Of a stretch of DNA of 64,000 nucleotides, positions 52,778 through 60,650 are shown piece by piece; within the stretch, counting starts at the first letter, position 1, and each line of letters starts with the position of its first letter. The stretch spans positions 52,669-116,668 of the forward strand of contig JAKFUZ010000007.1 in the NCBI GenBank assembly GCA_021732445.1. Reading direction: 5' to 3'. Source of the stretch: Sphingomonas sp. (GTDB lineage Bacteria; Pseudomonadota; Alphaproteobacteria; Sphingomonadales; Sphingomonadaceae). The notes beneath the pieces were generated by a model. The model did no database searches. It worked only from the letters and a program-made list of their open reading frames with translations, and was not told the origin of the DNA. The position numbers and the translations under genes were made by a program.

Positions 52778-53715
52778 GCCGCCGCCGCCGACAGCGACGG
52801 CCGGGCGCGGTGGCCCAGCAAGTGGCAAATCGCGTAGCTCAGTTCCGCCCGGTTGAGCGTGTAGAAGTGGAAGTGCCGCACGCCGCCGGCATAAAGCCTG
52901 CGGCACAGCTCGGCTGCAACGGTTGCGGCAACAAGCTGGCGCGCGGCGGGGTGATCGTCGAGCCCATCGAACAGCCGGTCCATCCAGTCGGGAATTTGCG
53001 CACCGCACATCGCGGCGAACTTGCGCGTTTGCGCGACATTGGAAACCGGCAATATGCCCGGCACAATCTCTGCCAAAATTCCCGCCGCCATCGCCCGGTC
53101 ACGAAACCGGAAATACGCCTCTGGCGAAAAAAAGAACTGCGTGATCGCGCGATTGGCCCCGGCATCCATCTTGCGTTTAAGATTGTCGAGGTCAGCCGCA
53201 AGATCGCGCGATTCCGGGTGCATCTCGGGATAGGCGGCGACCGAAATTTCAAACGGGTGCCGCCGCTTCAGCCCATCGACAAGGGCGGCAGCGTTGGCGT
53301 AGCCGTCTGGATGCGCGGTGAACCTGCCGTCCGCGGCCGGGCTGTCGCCGCGCAGCGCAACGATGTGGCGAACGCCCGCTTCCCAATAGCCATCGGCCAC
53401 CTCGTCGATTTCCGCGCGTGTTGCCTCCACACAGGTCAGGTGCGCTGCGGCTGCAAGCGGCGTTTCGCGTTGGATACGCGACACGGTGGCGTGCGTGCGT
53501 TCGCGCGTTGAGCCGCCCGCGCCATAGGTCACCGACACAAACCGGGGGGACAGCGGCTCCAGCGTCTTGATCGCTTCCCACAAGGCGGTTTCCATCTTCT
53601 CCGTCTTGGGCGGGAAAAACTCAAACGACACGGCCGCGTCCCCGGCAAGATCGGCAAACAGCGGCGCATCAAGGGCGCGGCGCGCTTCTTCCAGTTGCGA
53701 AACCGACATGGTCAT
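52774..53715 (-). CDS. metF: 5,10-methylenetetrahydrofolate reductase
   Basis: Flavin enzyme that makes 5-methyl-THF for methionine synthase. The 313-residue protein has VSFEFFPPKTEKME, RFVSVTYGAGGSTRERT and HLTCVEATRAEI. HIVALRGDSP, KMDAGANRAITQFFFSPEAY and a late FHFYTLNRAELSY complete the family order. Start overlaps the stop of the ArsR-methyltransferase gene (ATGA). It supplies the co-substrate for the split MetH encoded next, so the three genes form a closed methionine-cycle unit. Confidence 0.95.
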   Translation of the reverse strand: MTMSVSQLEEARRALDAPLFADLAGDAAVSFEFFPPKTEKMETALWEAIKTLEPLSPRFVSVTYGAGGSTRERTHATVSRIQRETPLAAAAHLTCVEATRAEIDEVADGYWEAGVRHIVALRGDSPAADGRFTAHPDGYANAAALVDGLKRRHPFEISVAAYPEMHPESRDLAADLDNLKRKMDAGANRAITQFFFSPEAYFRFRDRAMAAGILAEIVPGILPVSNVAQTRKFAAMCGAQIPDWMDRLFDGLDDHPAARQLVAATVAAELCRRLYAGGVRHFHFYTLNRAELSYAICHLLGHRARPSLSAAAA

Positions 53716-54671
53716 GCTGCTTTCACCTGTGTGGCCGGCCGCCCCGTCTTGCGGGCGAGCCAGAGTTTTACGGTCAATTCGCCGCCTTCAAGCGTTTCGG
53801 TACGCACCGGCGCCAGCCCCGTGCTGGCAAACCAGCCCAATATCTGGTCATCGGAAAAGCCCAGCCGGGCATGGCCTTCGCGCGCGCGCAGCTCCTCGCG
53901 GTCATGTGGCGCAAAATCGGCGATCAGCAGCCGCCCGCCATCGCTCAGCACGCGCGCTGCCTCAGCAATCGCAGCACCTGGCTGCTGCGCGAAGTGGAGC
54001 ACATGGTGCATTGTCGCGGCATCCGCCCCGCCATCGGCCAGCGGCAGCGCATAGAGATCCGCCTGGCGCAGCTCGGCATTACCAAGCCCGCGCTCGGCCA
54101 GCTTGGCCCGCGCCAGGCGCAGCATTTCGGAGCTGCGATCAATCCCCAGCGCATGGGCCACGCCGGGCGCAAACACCTCAAGCATCCGGCCGGTGCCGGT
54201 GCCGATGTCGATCAGCCGCGCAATCGGGGCATCGCCAAGCGCCCGCAGCATCGCGGCCTCAACCTCGCTTTCGGCGACATGCAATGAGCGGATTGCGTCC
54301 CACTGCCCGGCATTGGCCTCAAACCAGGCATTGGCGGCCGCTGCCCGGTCCGCCCGAACCGCCGCGAGTCGCGCCGCATCGGCCACCGTCCAATGGTCGA
54401 GCGCGGGGGTCCGCCACGCCTCCAGCGCCGCCGCAATGGGCGCCACCAGCACGGGGTCGCCAAGCGCCACAAACACCCAGCTCCCCTCCTTGCGCCGCTC
54501 GGCAAGCCCGGCATCGCACAATATCTTCACATGCCGCGACACACGCGGCTGGCTTTGCCCGAGCACTTGCGCCAGCTCGCCAACCGACAGCTCCATCGAC
54601 TGGAGCAGCGCCATGATGCGCAGCCGGGTCGCATCGGCAAGCGCGCGGAAAATGTCTAGAGCCGTGGTCAT
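53712..54671 (-). CDS. ArsR regulator fused to a SAM-dependent methyltransferase (SahR-like)
   Basis: A 319-residue two-domain protein. Residues 1-95 are an ArsR winged helix: MTTALDIFRALADATRLRIM, then LSVGELAQVLGQSQPRVSRH, with no obvious metal-binding cysteine cluster. Residues 130-300 are a class I methyltransferase with motif I LIDIGTGTGRMLEVFA and VLSDGGRLLIADF. It heads the metF-metH-metH operon. Regulators of this place and type respond to SAM or S-adenosylhomocysteine. That role is inferred from operon content and the operator upstream. The ATG at 54671 lacks a Shine-Dalgarno sequence. Confidence 0.85.
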   Translation of the reverse strand: MTTALDIFRALADATRLRIMALLQSMELSVGELAQVLGQSQPRVSRHVKILCDAGLAERRKEGSWVFVALGDPVLVAPIAAALEAWRTPALDHWTVADAARLAAVRADRAAAANAWFEANAGQWDAIRSLHVAESEVEAAMLRALGDAPIARLIDIGTGTGRMLEVFAPGVAHALGIDRSSEMLRLARAKLAERGLGNAELRQADLYALPLADGGADAATMHHVLHFAQQPGAAIAEAARVLSDGGRLLIADFAPHDREELRAREGHARLGFSDDQILGWFASTGLAPVRTETLEGGELTVKLWLARKTGRPATQVKAA

Positions 54672-54681
54672 TACCGACAAA

Positions 54682-54710
54682 GATATAAAGATATCTTTAT
54701 ATGTCGTCAA
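54682..54710 (-). promoter_or_regulatory. Methionine operon promoter with embedded operator palindrome
   Basis: On the minus strand TTGACG (54705-54710) and TATATC (54682-54687) are exactly 17 bases apart. The perfect 20-bp palindrome ATATAAAGATATCTTTATAT at 54683-54702 fills the spacer and overlaps the -10. A bound repressor would exclude polymerase. The start codon follows the -10 by ten bases, so the message has almost no leader. Confidence 0.75.
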
Positions 54711-54857
54711 CGCAGATTGCGCGGGCAACCCGCCGGGGATAGCAGCAACGTGCCGGGGGTGACGGATTGAGGCAGCCTCAAATGGTTGAACGCGTAGCCA
54801 AGCTCGCCTAGAAATTGCAGCTATCATCCGCGCCGCAACGCAAAGGGCACCCCACAC

Positions 54858-55109
54858 GTGAAGCTACGCATCGCCTCGCTCGTCTTTGCCGCCACCATCA
54901 CCCTTGGCGGCTGCTCGACCAGTGCCGGAAACGAGACCGCCGATGCCGCCGAAACGATAACGGCAGATGTCAATGCCACGATGGGGGAAGCCGTAAGCGA
55001 TGTCGATGCGGCAACCGCGCAGGCCTTTGGTCAGGCGGAATCGGCAATGAACAACGCCAGTGCAGCGAGCGGCAACACCGCAATATTGGCCAACGAGATC
55101 GAGGAGTGA
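54858..55109 (+). CDS. Small lipoprotein, unknown function
   Basis: An 83-residue exported protein. GTG start, short basic N-terminus, hydrophobic core and the lipobox LGGCS, giving a lipid-modified cysteine at residue 19. The mature part is Ala/Asp/Asn-rich and acidic with no domain. Its stop overlaps the GTG of the next small lipoprotein (GTGA). Divergent from the methionine operon. Confidence 0.6.
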   Translation: MKLRIASLVFAATITLGGCSTSAGNETADAAETITADVNATMGEAVSDVDAATAQAFGQAESAMNNASAASGNTAILANEIEE

Positions 55110-55336
55110 GCCACCGCCGCCGCGCCGTGCTTGCGACCGCGCTCCTGGCGCCTGCGCTGCTACTGGCGGCGTGCGGGGACGGCGCCCCTGATGCAAGCGG
55201 AGCCTCCGCCAGCGAGGCCAGCCAGCTCAACGACGCCGCCGCCATGCTGGATGCCAACAGCGTTAGCAGTGCAGCACTTGGCGACAACAGCGGCGACGCG
55301 ACCGCCGCCGCTGACACCTCCAATGCCGCTCGATGA
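55106..55336 (+). CDS. Second small lipoprotein, unknown function
   Basis: A 76-residue protein starting at GTG, with an Arg-rich start (SHRRR), a hydrophobic segment and the lipobox LLAAC. The mature part is Ala/Ser/Asp-rich and low in complexity. Overlaps its neighbours on both sides (GTGA before, ATGA after), so it is translated in a chain with the first lipoprotein and the histidine phosphatase. The length and overlap are the only support besides the lipobox. Confidence 0.55.
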   Translation: MSHRRRAVLATALLAPALLLAACGDGAPDASGASASEASQLNDAAAMLDANSVSSAALGDNSGDATAAADTSNAAR

Positions 55337-56082
55337 CAGCGGCACGCTGGCCTGCGGTGCTGTGGATCGTGCGCCACGGCGAAAGCGCTGCCATGCTCGC
55401 CAGCCACGCCGCGAGCACTGCCGGCGCACACCGCATCGCCCTTGATGCACGCGACATGGACACCGGCCTGTCGGTGGCAGGGGCGGCGCAAGCCCATGCG
55501 CTCGGCCGATGGTTTGCGGGGCAGCACGAGCAGCCCAACGTTCTGCTCTCGTCGCCTTATGAGCGCGCGCGCGACACAGCCACGGCTTTTCGCGCAGCCG
55601 GTGGGGCAGCGCCCGATGCCCGCATCCTCACCGACGAGCGGCTGCGCGAACGTGAGCTGGGCATCCTTGACGGCTTGACATGGGAGGGCGTGAAGGCGCT
55701 CCACCCCGCGCAGGCACAGCAGCGCGAGCTGCTTGGCAAATTCTATCACCGGCCGCCCGGTGGCGAAAACTGGTGCGACGTCATCTTGCGGCTGCGCGGG
55801 GTCATCGACCGGCTGTCGCTCCACCACGCCGGGGGCCGGGTGATGATCGTCGCGCACGAATGTGTCATTTTCTGCCTGCGCTATGTGCTTGAAGATATGG
55901 ACGAAGCGCGCGTGCTCGCCATTGATGCGCGCGGCGACATCGCCAATTGCGCGCTCACCGAATATCGGCATCACGAAGGGCACGGCCTCGTCCTCGCCCG
56001 GTTCAACGACACGAGCCCGCTGGACGCAAGCGACACACAGATTACCCGGGCGCCAGAGCCAATTGCGGCCGCGCGCGGCTAA
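55333..56082 (+). CDS. Histidine phosphatase (phosphoglycerate mutase-like) family protein
   Basis: A 249-residue cytoplasmic protein with the phosphohistidine motif LWIVRHGESAAM near the start. VLLSSPYERARDTATAFR follows, then ERELGILDGLTWEGV and the second histidine in VMIVAHECVIFCLRYVLE. The broad family dephosphorylates sugars, nucleotides or proteins, so the substrate is open. The ATG overlaps the second lipoprotein stop. The stop overlaps the end of the convergent regulator gene by four bases. Confidence 0.87.
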   Translation: MTAARWPAVLWIVRHGESAAMLASHAASTAGAHRIALDARDMDTGLSVAGAAQAHALGRWFAGQHEQPNVLLSSPYERARDTATAFRAAGGAAPDARILTDERLRERELGILDGLTWEGVKALHPAQAQQRELLGKFYHRPPGGENWCDVILRLRGVIDRLSLHHAGGRVMIVAHECVIFCLRYVLEDMDEARVLAIDARGDIANCALTEYRHHEGHGLVLARFNDTSPLDASDTQITRAPEPIAAARG

Positions 56083-57467
56083 TCCTCCACGAAAACGAAC
56101 GGCGAGACGCCCCGCTCGCGCTCGTTGAACACGAGTGCCCTGGCAGCGGGCGGCGCGCTGCGCTGCGGACAATCGACGCGGGTGCAGGCCCGGCACCCAA
56201 GGCCTACTGGTGTGGCATCGGCGCCCGCCAGATCAACCCCGCGAGCGGCCACAAGCGGGGCTGCGAGTGCCGCATCCAGCCCCAGACCAACGACAAACTC
56301 GGCCCGCACACTGCCCGCGCGCTGGCCTTGTGGGTGCACGGTGCGCGCCAGGGTGAACCAGCGACTGCCATCCTCCAGCGCCAACAAATGCCGGGTCAGG
56401 TGCCCCGGCCGGTCAAAGGCGTAGTGCAGCCGCCACAACGGACAGCGCGCCTCCGCCTCGGCAAGCGGCGATCCGCTCGCGCCAACATAACGCTTCGAGG
56501 CATGGCCCGCCCGGTCGATCCGCAGCATGAAGAAGGGAAGCCCGCGCGCGCCTACCCGTTGCAGCGTGGTCAGCCGGTGCGCAATCTGCTCAAAACCGGC
56601 GCCAAAGCGCCGCTGAAGCAGCTCGACATCATAGCCTGTTGCCTCGCACGCGCGCAGAAACCGGGCATAGGGCATCATCAGCGCGGCGGCGAAATAGCTT
56701 GTCAGATGCCGCCGGAAAAAGCGTTCCGCTGCCCGGTCGGAAAAGCCGGCACCGCGCACCAATGCATCAATTTCGGCGCGCGATTCCAACCCGGCAAGCT
56801 CGGCGGCGGCGGCAAAAGTGCGGCTGGCAGGGTCGAGCAGCTCCGACAACTGGAGCTGGCGCGCGTGGAGGTCGAGCCGGCGGAGCAACCCCGGCATGAC
56901 ATCCACCGGCAGCACACGAATGGTGACCTGGTGCTTCACCCGCAACCGCTCGGCAATCGCGCCATATAAATCTGCCGAAACAAGCCGCAGCGCATCAGCA
57001 AGTTGTTCAGCCGCTGCGTCAAGATCGGCGAAATGGTTGCGCCAGCGCTCGATCTCGCGGCGCACCTGCGCGACCGGGTCGAGCGCGCCATCGGCAGCTA
57101 TGGCGGCGCCGGCACCCATCCGGTCATACACCCTGGCAAACGCCTCGGCCGCGCCGGGCGCGCTCTCCAACCATGCCTCGATTTCGGCGCGGTCAACCTC
57201 AAGGTCGGCAAATATCGGGTCGGCGAGCCGCCGCCGGATCGCCGCTTCTCCCCCGCCCGGCTCGGCCGCCGCCAGCACGCGCGGGTCAAAATCAAACGTT
57301 TCGGCCAGCCGCACCAGCAGTTGCGCCGACAATGGCCGCTGGTTGCGCTCGATAAGGTTCAGATAGCTCGGCGAAATCGCCAGCGCCTCGGCCATCGCCG
57401 CTTGGGTCAGGCCGGCCCGCCGCCGCAGCCGCCGCACCGCGTGCCCGGCAATAAGTTTGCGCTGTGC
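56079..57467 (-). CDS. XRE/IrrE-DUF2083 regulator, RamB/ScfR type
   Basis: A 462-residue transcription regulator: an N-terminal XRE helix-turn-helix (VRRLRRRAGLTQAAMAEALA, ISPSYLNLIERNQRPLSAQL). An IrrE/ImmA-like middle follows, with RHLTSYFAAALMMPYARFLR, and a C-terminal DUF2083 part with CRACTRVDCPQRS. The family includes RamB of Corynebacterium, which controls acetate and glyoxylate genes. Here it is divergent from isocitrate lyase, a matching target. Both GTG codons at 57467 and 57500 are possible; the first agrees with family starts. Confidence 0.83.
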   Translation of the reverse strand, partial: AQRKLIAGHAVRRLRRRAGLTQAAMAEALAISPSYLNLIERNQRPLSAQLLVRLAETFDFDPRVLAAAEPGGGEAAIRRRLADPIFADLEVDRAEIEAWLESAPGAAEAFARVYDRMGAGAAIAADGALDPVAQVRREIERWRNHFADLDAAAEQLADALRLVSADLYGAIAERLRVKHQVTIRVLPVDVMPGLLRRLDLHARQLQLSELLDPASRTFAAAAELAGLESRAEIDALVRGAGFSDRAAERFFRRHLTSYFAAALMMPYARFLRACEATGYDVELLQRRFGAGFEQIAHRLTTLQRVGARGLPFFMLRIDRAGHASKRYVGASGSPLAEAEARCPLWRLHYAFDRPGHLTRHLLALEDGSRWFTLARTVHPQGQRAGSVRAEFVVGLGLDAALAAPLVAARGVDLAGADATPVGLGCRACTRVDCPQRSAPPAARALVFNERERGVSPFVFVED

Positions 57468-57488
57468 CACTAAGACCCCGCCGCTAAA

Positions 57489-57502
57489 GGGTGCGTGCAC
57501 CC
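57489..57502. promoter_or_regulatory. Short inverted repeat near the RamB-like start
   Basis: GGGTGC-GT-GCACCC, 6-bp arms, 22 bases upstream of the GTG at 57467. It may be an operator of the divergent regulator gene. Confidence 0.35.
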
Positions 57503-57578
57503 AATGGATGAGGTGCCGCCGATTGTCAATTGTTTACAGAGCCACAAAATTCAGCGCCAGCCGGTCGACAGCGTGACC

Positions 57579-57634
57579 TTGTGCAACGCACAAAATTAGT
57601 CGCTGCGCAGCCCTTTTGCGCTAAAGCTGCGCAA
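57579..57634. promoter_or_regulatory. Cluster of inverted repeats between the regulator and aceA
   Basis: Three dyads with related cores lie upstream of aceA: TTGTGC-AAC-GCACAA at 57579-57593, the 10-bp palindrome GCTGCGCAGC at 57603-57612, and TTGCGC-TAAAGCT-GCGCAA at 57616-57634. RamB-like proteins bind TTGC/GCAA-like motifs in other bacteria, so these are reasonable operator candidates. The distance to the start at 57680 is 45-100 bases. Confidence 0.5.
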
Positions 57635-57679
57635 CCAGCCGCCCTCCCCAGCGATTCGGGTTTGTAAAGGAACCGACAA

Positions 57680-58957
57680 ATGACCTTCGAAGATCTCGTC
57701 CCCGCGCCCACCGGTCGTTTCGACGGCATCACCCGCCCCTATAGCCCGGCCGATGTTGCCAAGCTGCGCGGGTCGGTGCTGGTCGAGCACACGCTGGCGC
57801 GCAAGGGTGCCAACAAGCTGTGGGAACTTCTGAAGAACGAGGATTACATCAACGCACTCGGCGCGCTTTCCGGCAATCAGGCAATGCAGATGGTGCGCGC
57901 GGGGCTGAAGGCAATCTATCTGTCGGGCTGGCAGGTCGCCGCCGACAACAACACGGCGGGGGCGATGTACCCCGACCAGTCGCTTTACCCCGCCAATGCC
58001 GGGCCCGAGCTTGCGCGCAAGATCAACAACACCCTCCAGCGCGCCGACCAGATTGAGCATAGCGAAGGCGGCGCCTCGCGCGACTGGTTCGCGCCGATTG
58101 TGGCAGACGCCGAAGCCGGCTTTGGCGGGCCGCTCAACTGCTTCGAGATCATGAAAGCCTATATCGCAGCCGGTGCGGCAGGCGTGCATTACGAAGACCA
58201 GTTGGCGAGCGAAAAAAAGTGCGGCCATTTGGGTGGCAAGGTGCTCATCCCCACACAGGCGCACATCCGCAACCTTGATGCTGCCCGGCTCGCCGCCGAT
58301 GTGAGCGGCGTGCCGACCATCATCTGCGCCCGCACCGATGCCGAGAGCGCCAGGCTCATCACCAGCGACGTTGACGAGCGCGACCATGAATTCCTGACCG
58401 GCGAGCGCACCGCCGAGGGCTTTTTCCGCCTGAAGGACGGCACCGGCGTTGACCATTGCATCAAGCGCGGCCTTGCTTTTGCCGAACATGCCGATCTGTT
58501 GTGGTGGGAGACGAGCTACCCCAATCTTGACGACGCGCGCCGCTTTGCCGAAGCGATCAAGAAGCAATATCCCGACAAGATGCTGGCCTATAACTGCTCG
58601 CCCAGCTTCAACTGGGAAGCCAAGCTCGACAAGGCGACCATCGCCAGCTTCCAGCGCGAAATCGGCGCGATGGGCTATAAATTCCAGTTCGTGACGCTGG
58701 CGGGTTTCCACCAGCTCAACTACGGCATGTTCGAGCTGGCGCGCGGCTACAAGGAGCGCGGCATGGCGGCCTATTCCGAGCTGCAACAGGCCGAATTCGC
58801 CAGCGAGGCGAATGGCTACACCGCCACGCGCCACCAGCGCGAAGTTGGCACCGGCTATTTCGACCTTGTCGCACAGGCCGTGGCAGGCGGGGAAAGCTCC
58901 ACCACCGCCCTCGCGGAATCAACCGAAGCGGCTCAGTTCAAGAAAGAAGCCGCCTGA
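57680..58957 (+). CDS. aceA: Isocitrate lyase
   Basis: Glyoxylate-shunt enzyme splitting isocitrate to glyoxylate and succinate. The 425-residue protein has the catalytic cysteine in [11 protein letters not shown] (residues 179-188). [11 protein letters not shown] and MYPDQSLYP lie earlier; [12 protein letters not shown] comes late. AAGGA is eight bases before the ATG. Divergent from a RamB/ScfR-type regulator with dyads in between. Malate synthase is not in the window. It allows growth on acetate, fatty acids or 3-hydroxybutyrate, which fits the storage genes nearby. Confidence 0.96.
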   Translation: MTFEDLVPAPTGRFDGITRPYSPADVAKLRGSVLVEHTLARKGANKLWELLKNEDYINALGALSGNQAMQMVRAGLKAIYLSGWQVAADNNTAGAMYPDQSLYPANAGPELARKINNTLQRADQIEHSEGGASRDWFAPIVADAEAGFGGPLNCFEIMKAYIAAGAAGVHYEDQLASEKKCGHLGGKVLIPTQAHIRNLDAARLAADVSGVPTIICARTDAESARLITSDVDERDHEFLTGERTAEGFFRLKDGTGVDHCIKRGLAFAEHADLLWWETSYPNLDDARRFAEAIKKQYPDKMLAYNCSPSFNWEAKLDKATIASFQREIGAMGYKFQFVTLAGFHQLNYGMFELARGYKERGMAAYSELQQAEFASEANGYTATRHQREVGTGYFDLVAQAVAGGESSTTALAESTEAAQFKKEAA

Positions 58958-59027
58958 GCGGCATTGCATGACCAAAATGGCAACCCGGCCAAGCCGGGGG
59001 CCTTGAAAGTTTCCTGGGGAGGAAAGG

Positions 59028-59060
59028 ATGCCCGCCAGTTTCCCGACTGGCGGGCATTTC
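59028..59060. terminator. Bidirectional terminator between aceA and the DUF4893 gene
   Basis: A perfect 12-bp stem (59028-59039 with 59046-59057) with a 6-base loop, followed by TT on the plus side and a pyrimidine-rich CCTTTCC on the minus side. It sits between converging genes. Confidence 0.75.
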
Positions 59061-59108
59061 CACGTCCGCCGCGCATGCTCCGCTCAGCGCTCGGCTCGCG
59101 TTGCGCCC

Positions 59109-59804
59109 TCACCCTTTGGCAGGCGTAATCTCGATGATGTTGAGCAGCGATTCAAACGCGGGCGCAGGCTGCACCAGCCGCCAGCGCTTTTCGCCGACCC
59201 GCTCGATATAACCGATAATGTCGCGCGTCGAATCACGGCCATAGGCCATCAGCTTGGTTTCATCGCCAATTGCCAGCGTGCCGAGAAACACCGCGCGGCT
59301 GCCGCTATCGCGGAACAGGATGCCGACCGGGCGCTGGCCGCCGGCCATGGTGTGGAAGCTCGCCACCTCGCCTTCGTCATTCACCTCGCACGTATAGGCG
59401 GGATAGGCGGTGAAGTCGGTCATGGCGGTGCCGCGCGCGCCAAGCTTGAAGGTGCGGCACTGATAGGTGCCGGCTGGCGGCAGCGCGCTGGCCAGGGCTC
59501 GGTCGGGATCGAACAGCGCGCCTTCTGCCGCAATCGCGGCGCCAGCGCCGGATTTGCGCGCCCGCGCCACCGCCTCAAGCCATGTCGCGCGCCAATCGCG
59601 AAGCCGCTTGCGGTCGGCATCGGTTGCCATGCTGCGCCAGTTCGCCACAACTTTGGGCATGACGGCTTGGGCGCTGCGCTTGGCCGGTGGGAGCCCGGCG
59701 GCAGCGGCAGCGCAGCCGGCCAACACCGCACCAAGCACCAGCGACGCAACTATCGCCCCCTTCACACGCGCGCGCCCTGTTCCGTCACTGGACATTTTCG
59801 TCAT
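59109..59804 (-). CDS. DUF4893 lipoprotein
   Basis: A 231-residue exported protein with lipobox VLAGCA after a hydrophobic segment. The DUF4893 body includes RLRDWRATWLEAVARARKSG and LPPAGTYQCRTFKLG. FTAYPAYTCEV and the end block IIGYIERVGEKRWRLVQPAP are also present. The family is confined largely to sphingomonads and its function is unknown. Two starts (59804 and 59795) are possible; neither has an ideal ribosome binding site. Transcribed after bdhA, which ends 41 bases downstream of its start. Confidence 0.82.
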   Translation of the reverse strand: MTKMSSDGTGRARVKGAIVASLVLGAVLAGCAAAAAGLPPAKRSAQAVMPKVVANWRSMATDADRKRLRDWRATWLEAVARARKSGAGAAIAAEGALFDPDRALASALPPAGTYQCRTFKLGARGTAMTDFTAYPAYTCEVNDEGEVASFHTMAGGQRPVGILFRDSGSRAVFLGTLAIGDETKLMAYGRDSTRDIIGYIERVGEKRWRLVQPAPAFESLLNIIEITPAKG

Positions 59805-59844
59805 CGCCCTGTTGTGCCCGACGCGCGCGGCCTTGCCAAGCCGG

Positions 59845-60630
59845 TCAGGCCGCCGTCCAGCCGCCATCCACCGGAATATTGGCCCCCGTGATCGACTTTG
59901 CCTCGTCCCGACACAAAAACAGCGCAAGCGCCGCGCATTGTTCCGATGTCACAAATTCCTTGGTCGGCTGGGCGTGGAGCAGCACGTCGTTGATGACCTG
60001 GTCCCGCGTCAGGCCCCGCGCCTTCATCGTATCGGGGATTTGCGCCTCGACCAGCGGCGTCCACACATAGCCCGGGCTGATGCAGTTGACGGTGATGCCA
60101 TCGGTCGCCGTTTCGAGCGCAATCGTCTTGGTGAACCCGGCGATGCCGTGCTTGGCCATGACATAGGCCGATTTGTCGGGGCTGGCGATCAGCGAATGGG
60201 CCGATGCCGTGGAGATGATCCGGCCCCATTTGGCCGCCTTCATCAACGGCACGGCAGCGCGCGCCAGATACCATGCAGACGTCAGGTTGACCTTCAGTAT
60301 CGCCTCGAATTTTTCCGCCGGAAAATCCTCGATCGGCGAGACAAACTGGATGCCGGCATTGTTGACGATGATGTCCGGCCCGCCAAGCTCGCTGTGGCAC
60401 CGCGCGACCATGGCGGCGATCCGGTCCGGCTTGGTCATGTCGGCGGCGTCGTAAAGCGCTTTGGTGCCGCTCATCGCCTCAAGCGCGGCGCGCTCCTTTT
60501 CAATGTCGCCCGCATCGCCAAAGCCGTTTATCATTACCGCAGCCCCTTCGGCCGCAAACGCCTTGGCATAGGCAAGGCCAATGCCCGAGGTGGAGCCGGT
60601 GATGATGGCGCTTTTACCTTTTAGGAACAT
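59845..60630 (-). CDS. bdhA: 3-hydroxybutyrate dehydrogenase
   Basis: NAD-dependent SDR enzyme that oxidises 3-hydroxybutyrate to acetoacetate, the exit step of PHB breakdown. The 261-residue protein has TGSTSGIGLAYAKAFA (nucleotide loop), NNAGIQFVSPIEDFP and the catalytic serine region with SAYVMAKHG (YxxxK). NCISPGYVWTPLVEAQIPD follows, and the end is ITGANIPVDGGWTAA. The PVDGGWTAA end and the QFVSP block are typical of BdhA. AAGGAG precedes the ATG. Follows a patatin gene by 20 bases; this pair is likely one polymer- or lipid-use operon. Confidence 0.93.
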   Translation of the reverse strand: MFLKGKSAIITGSTSGIGLAYAKAFAAEGAAVMINGFGDAGDIEKERAALEAMSGTKALYDAADMTKPDRIAAMVARCHSELGGPDIIVNNAGIQFVSPIEDFPAEKFEAILKVNLTSAWYLARAAVPLMKAAKWGRIISTASAHSLIASPDKSAYVMAKHGIAGFTKTIALETATDGITVNCISPGYVWTPLVEAQIPDTMKARGLTRDQVINDVLLHAQPTKEFVTSEQCAALALFLCRDEAKSITGANIPVDGGWTAA

Positions 60631-60650
60631 GGGATCATCTCCTTTGCTGC

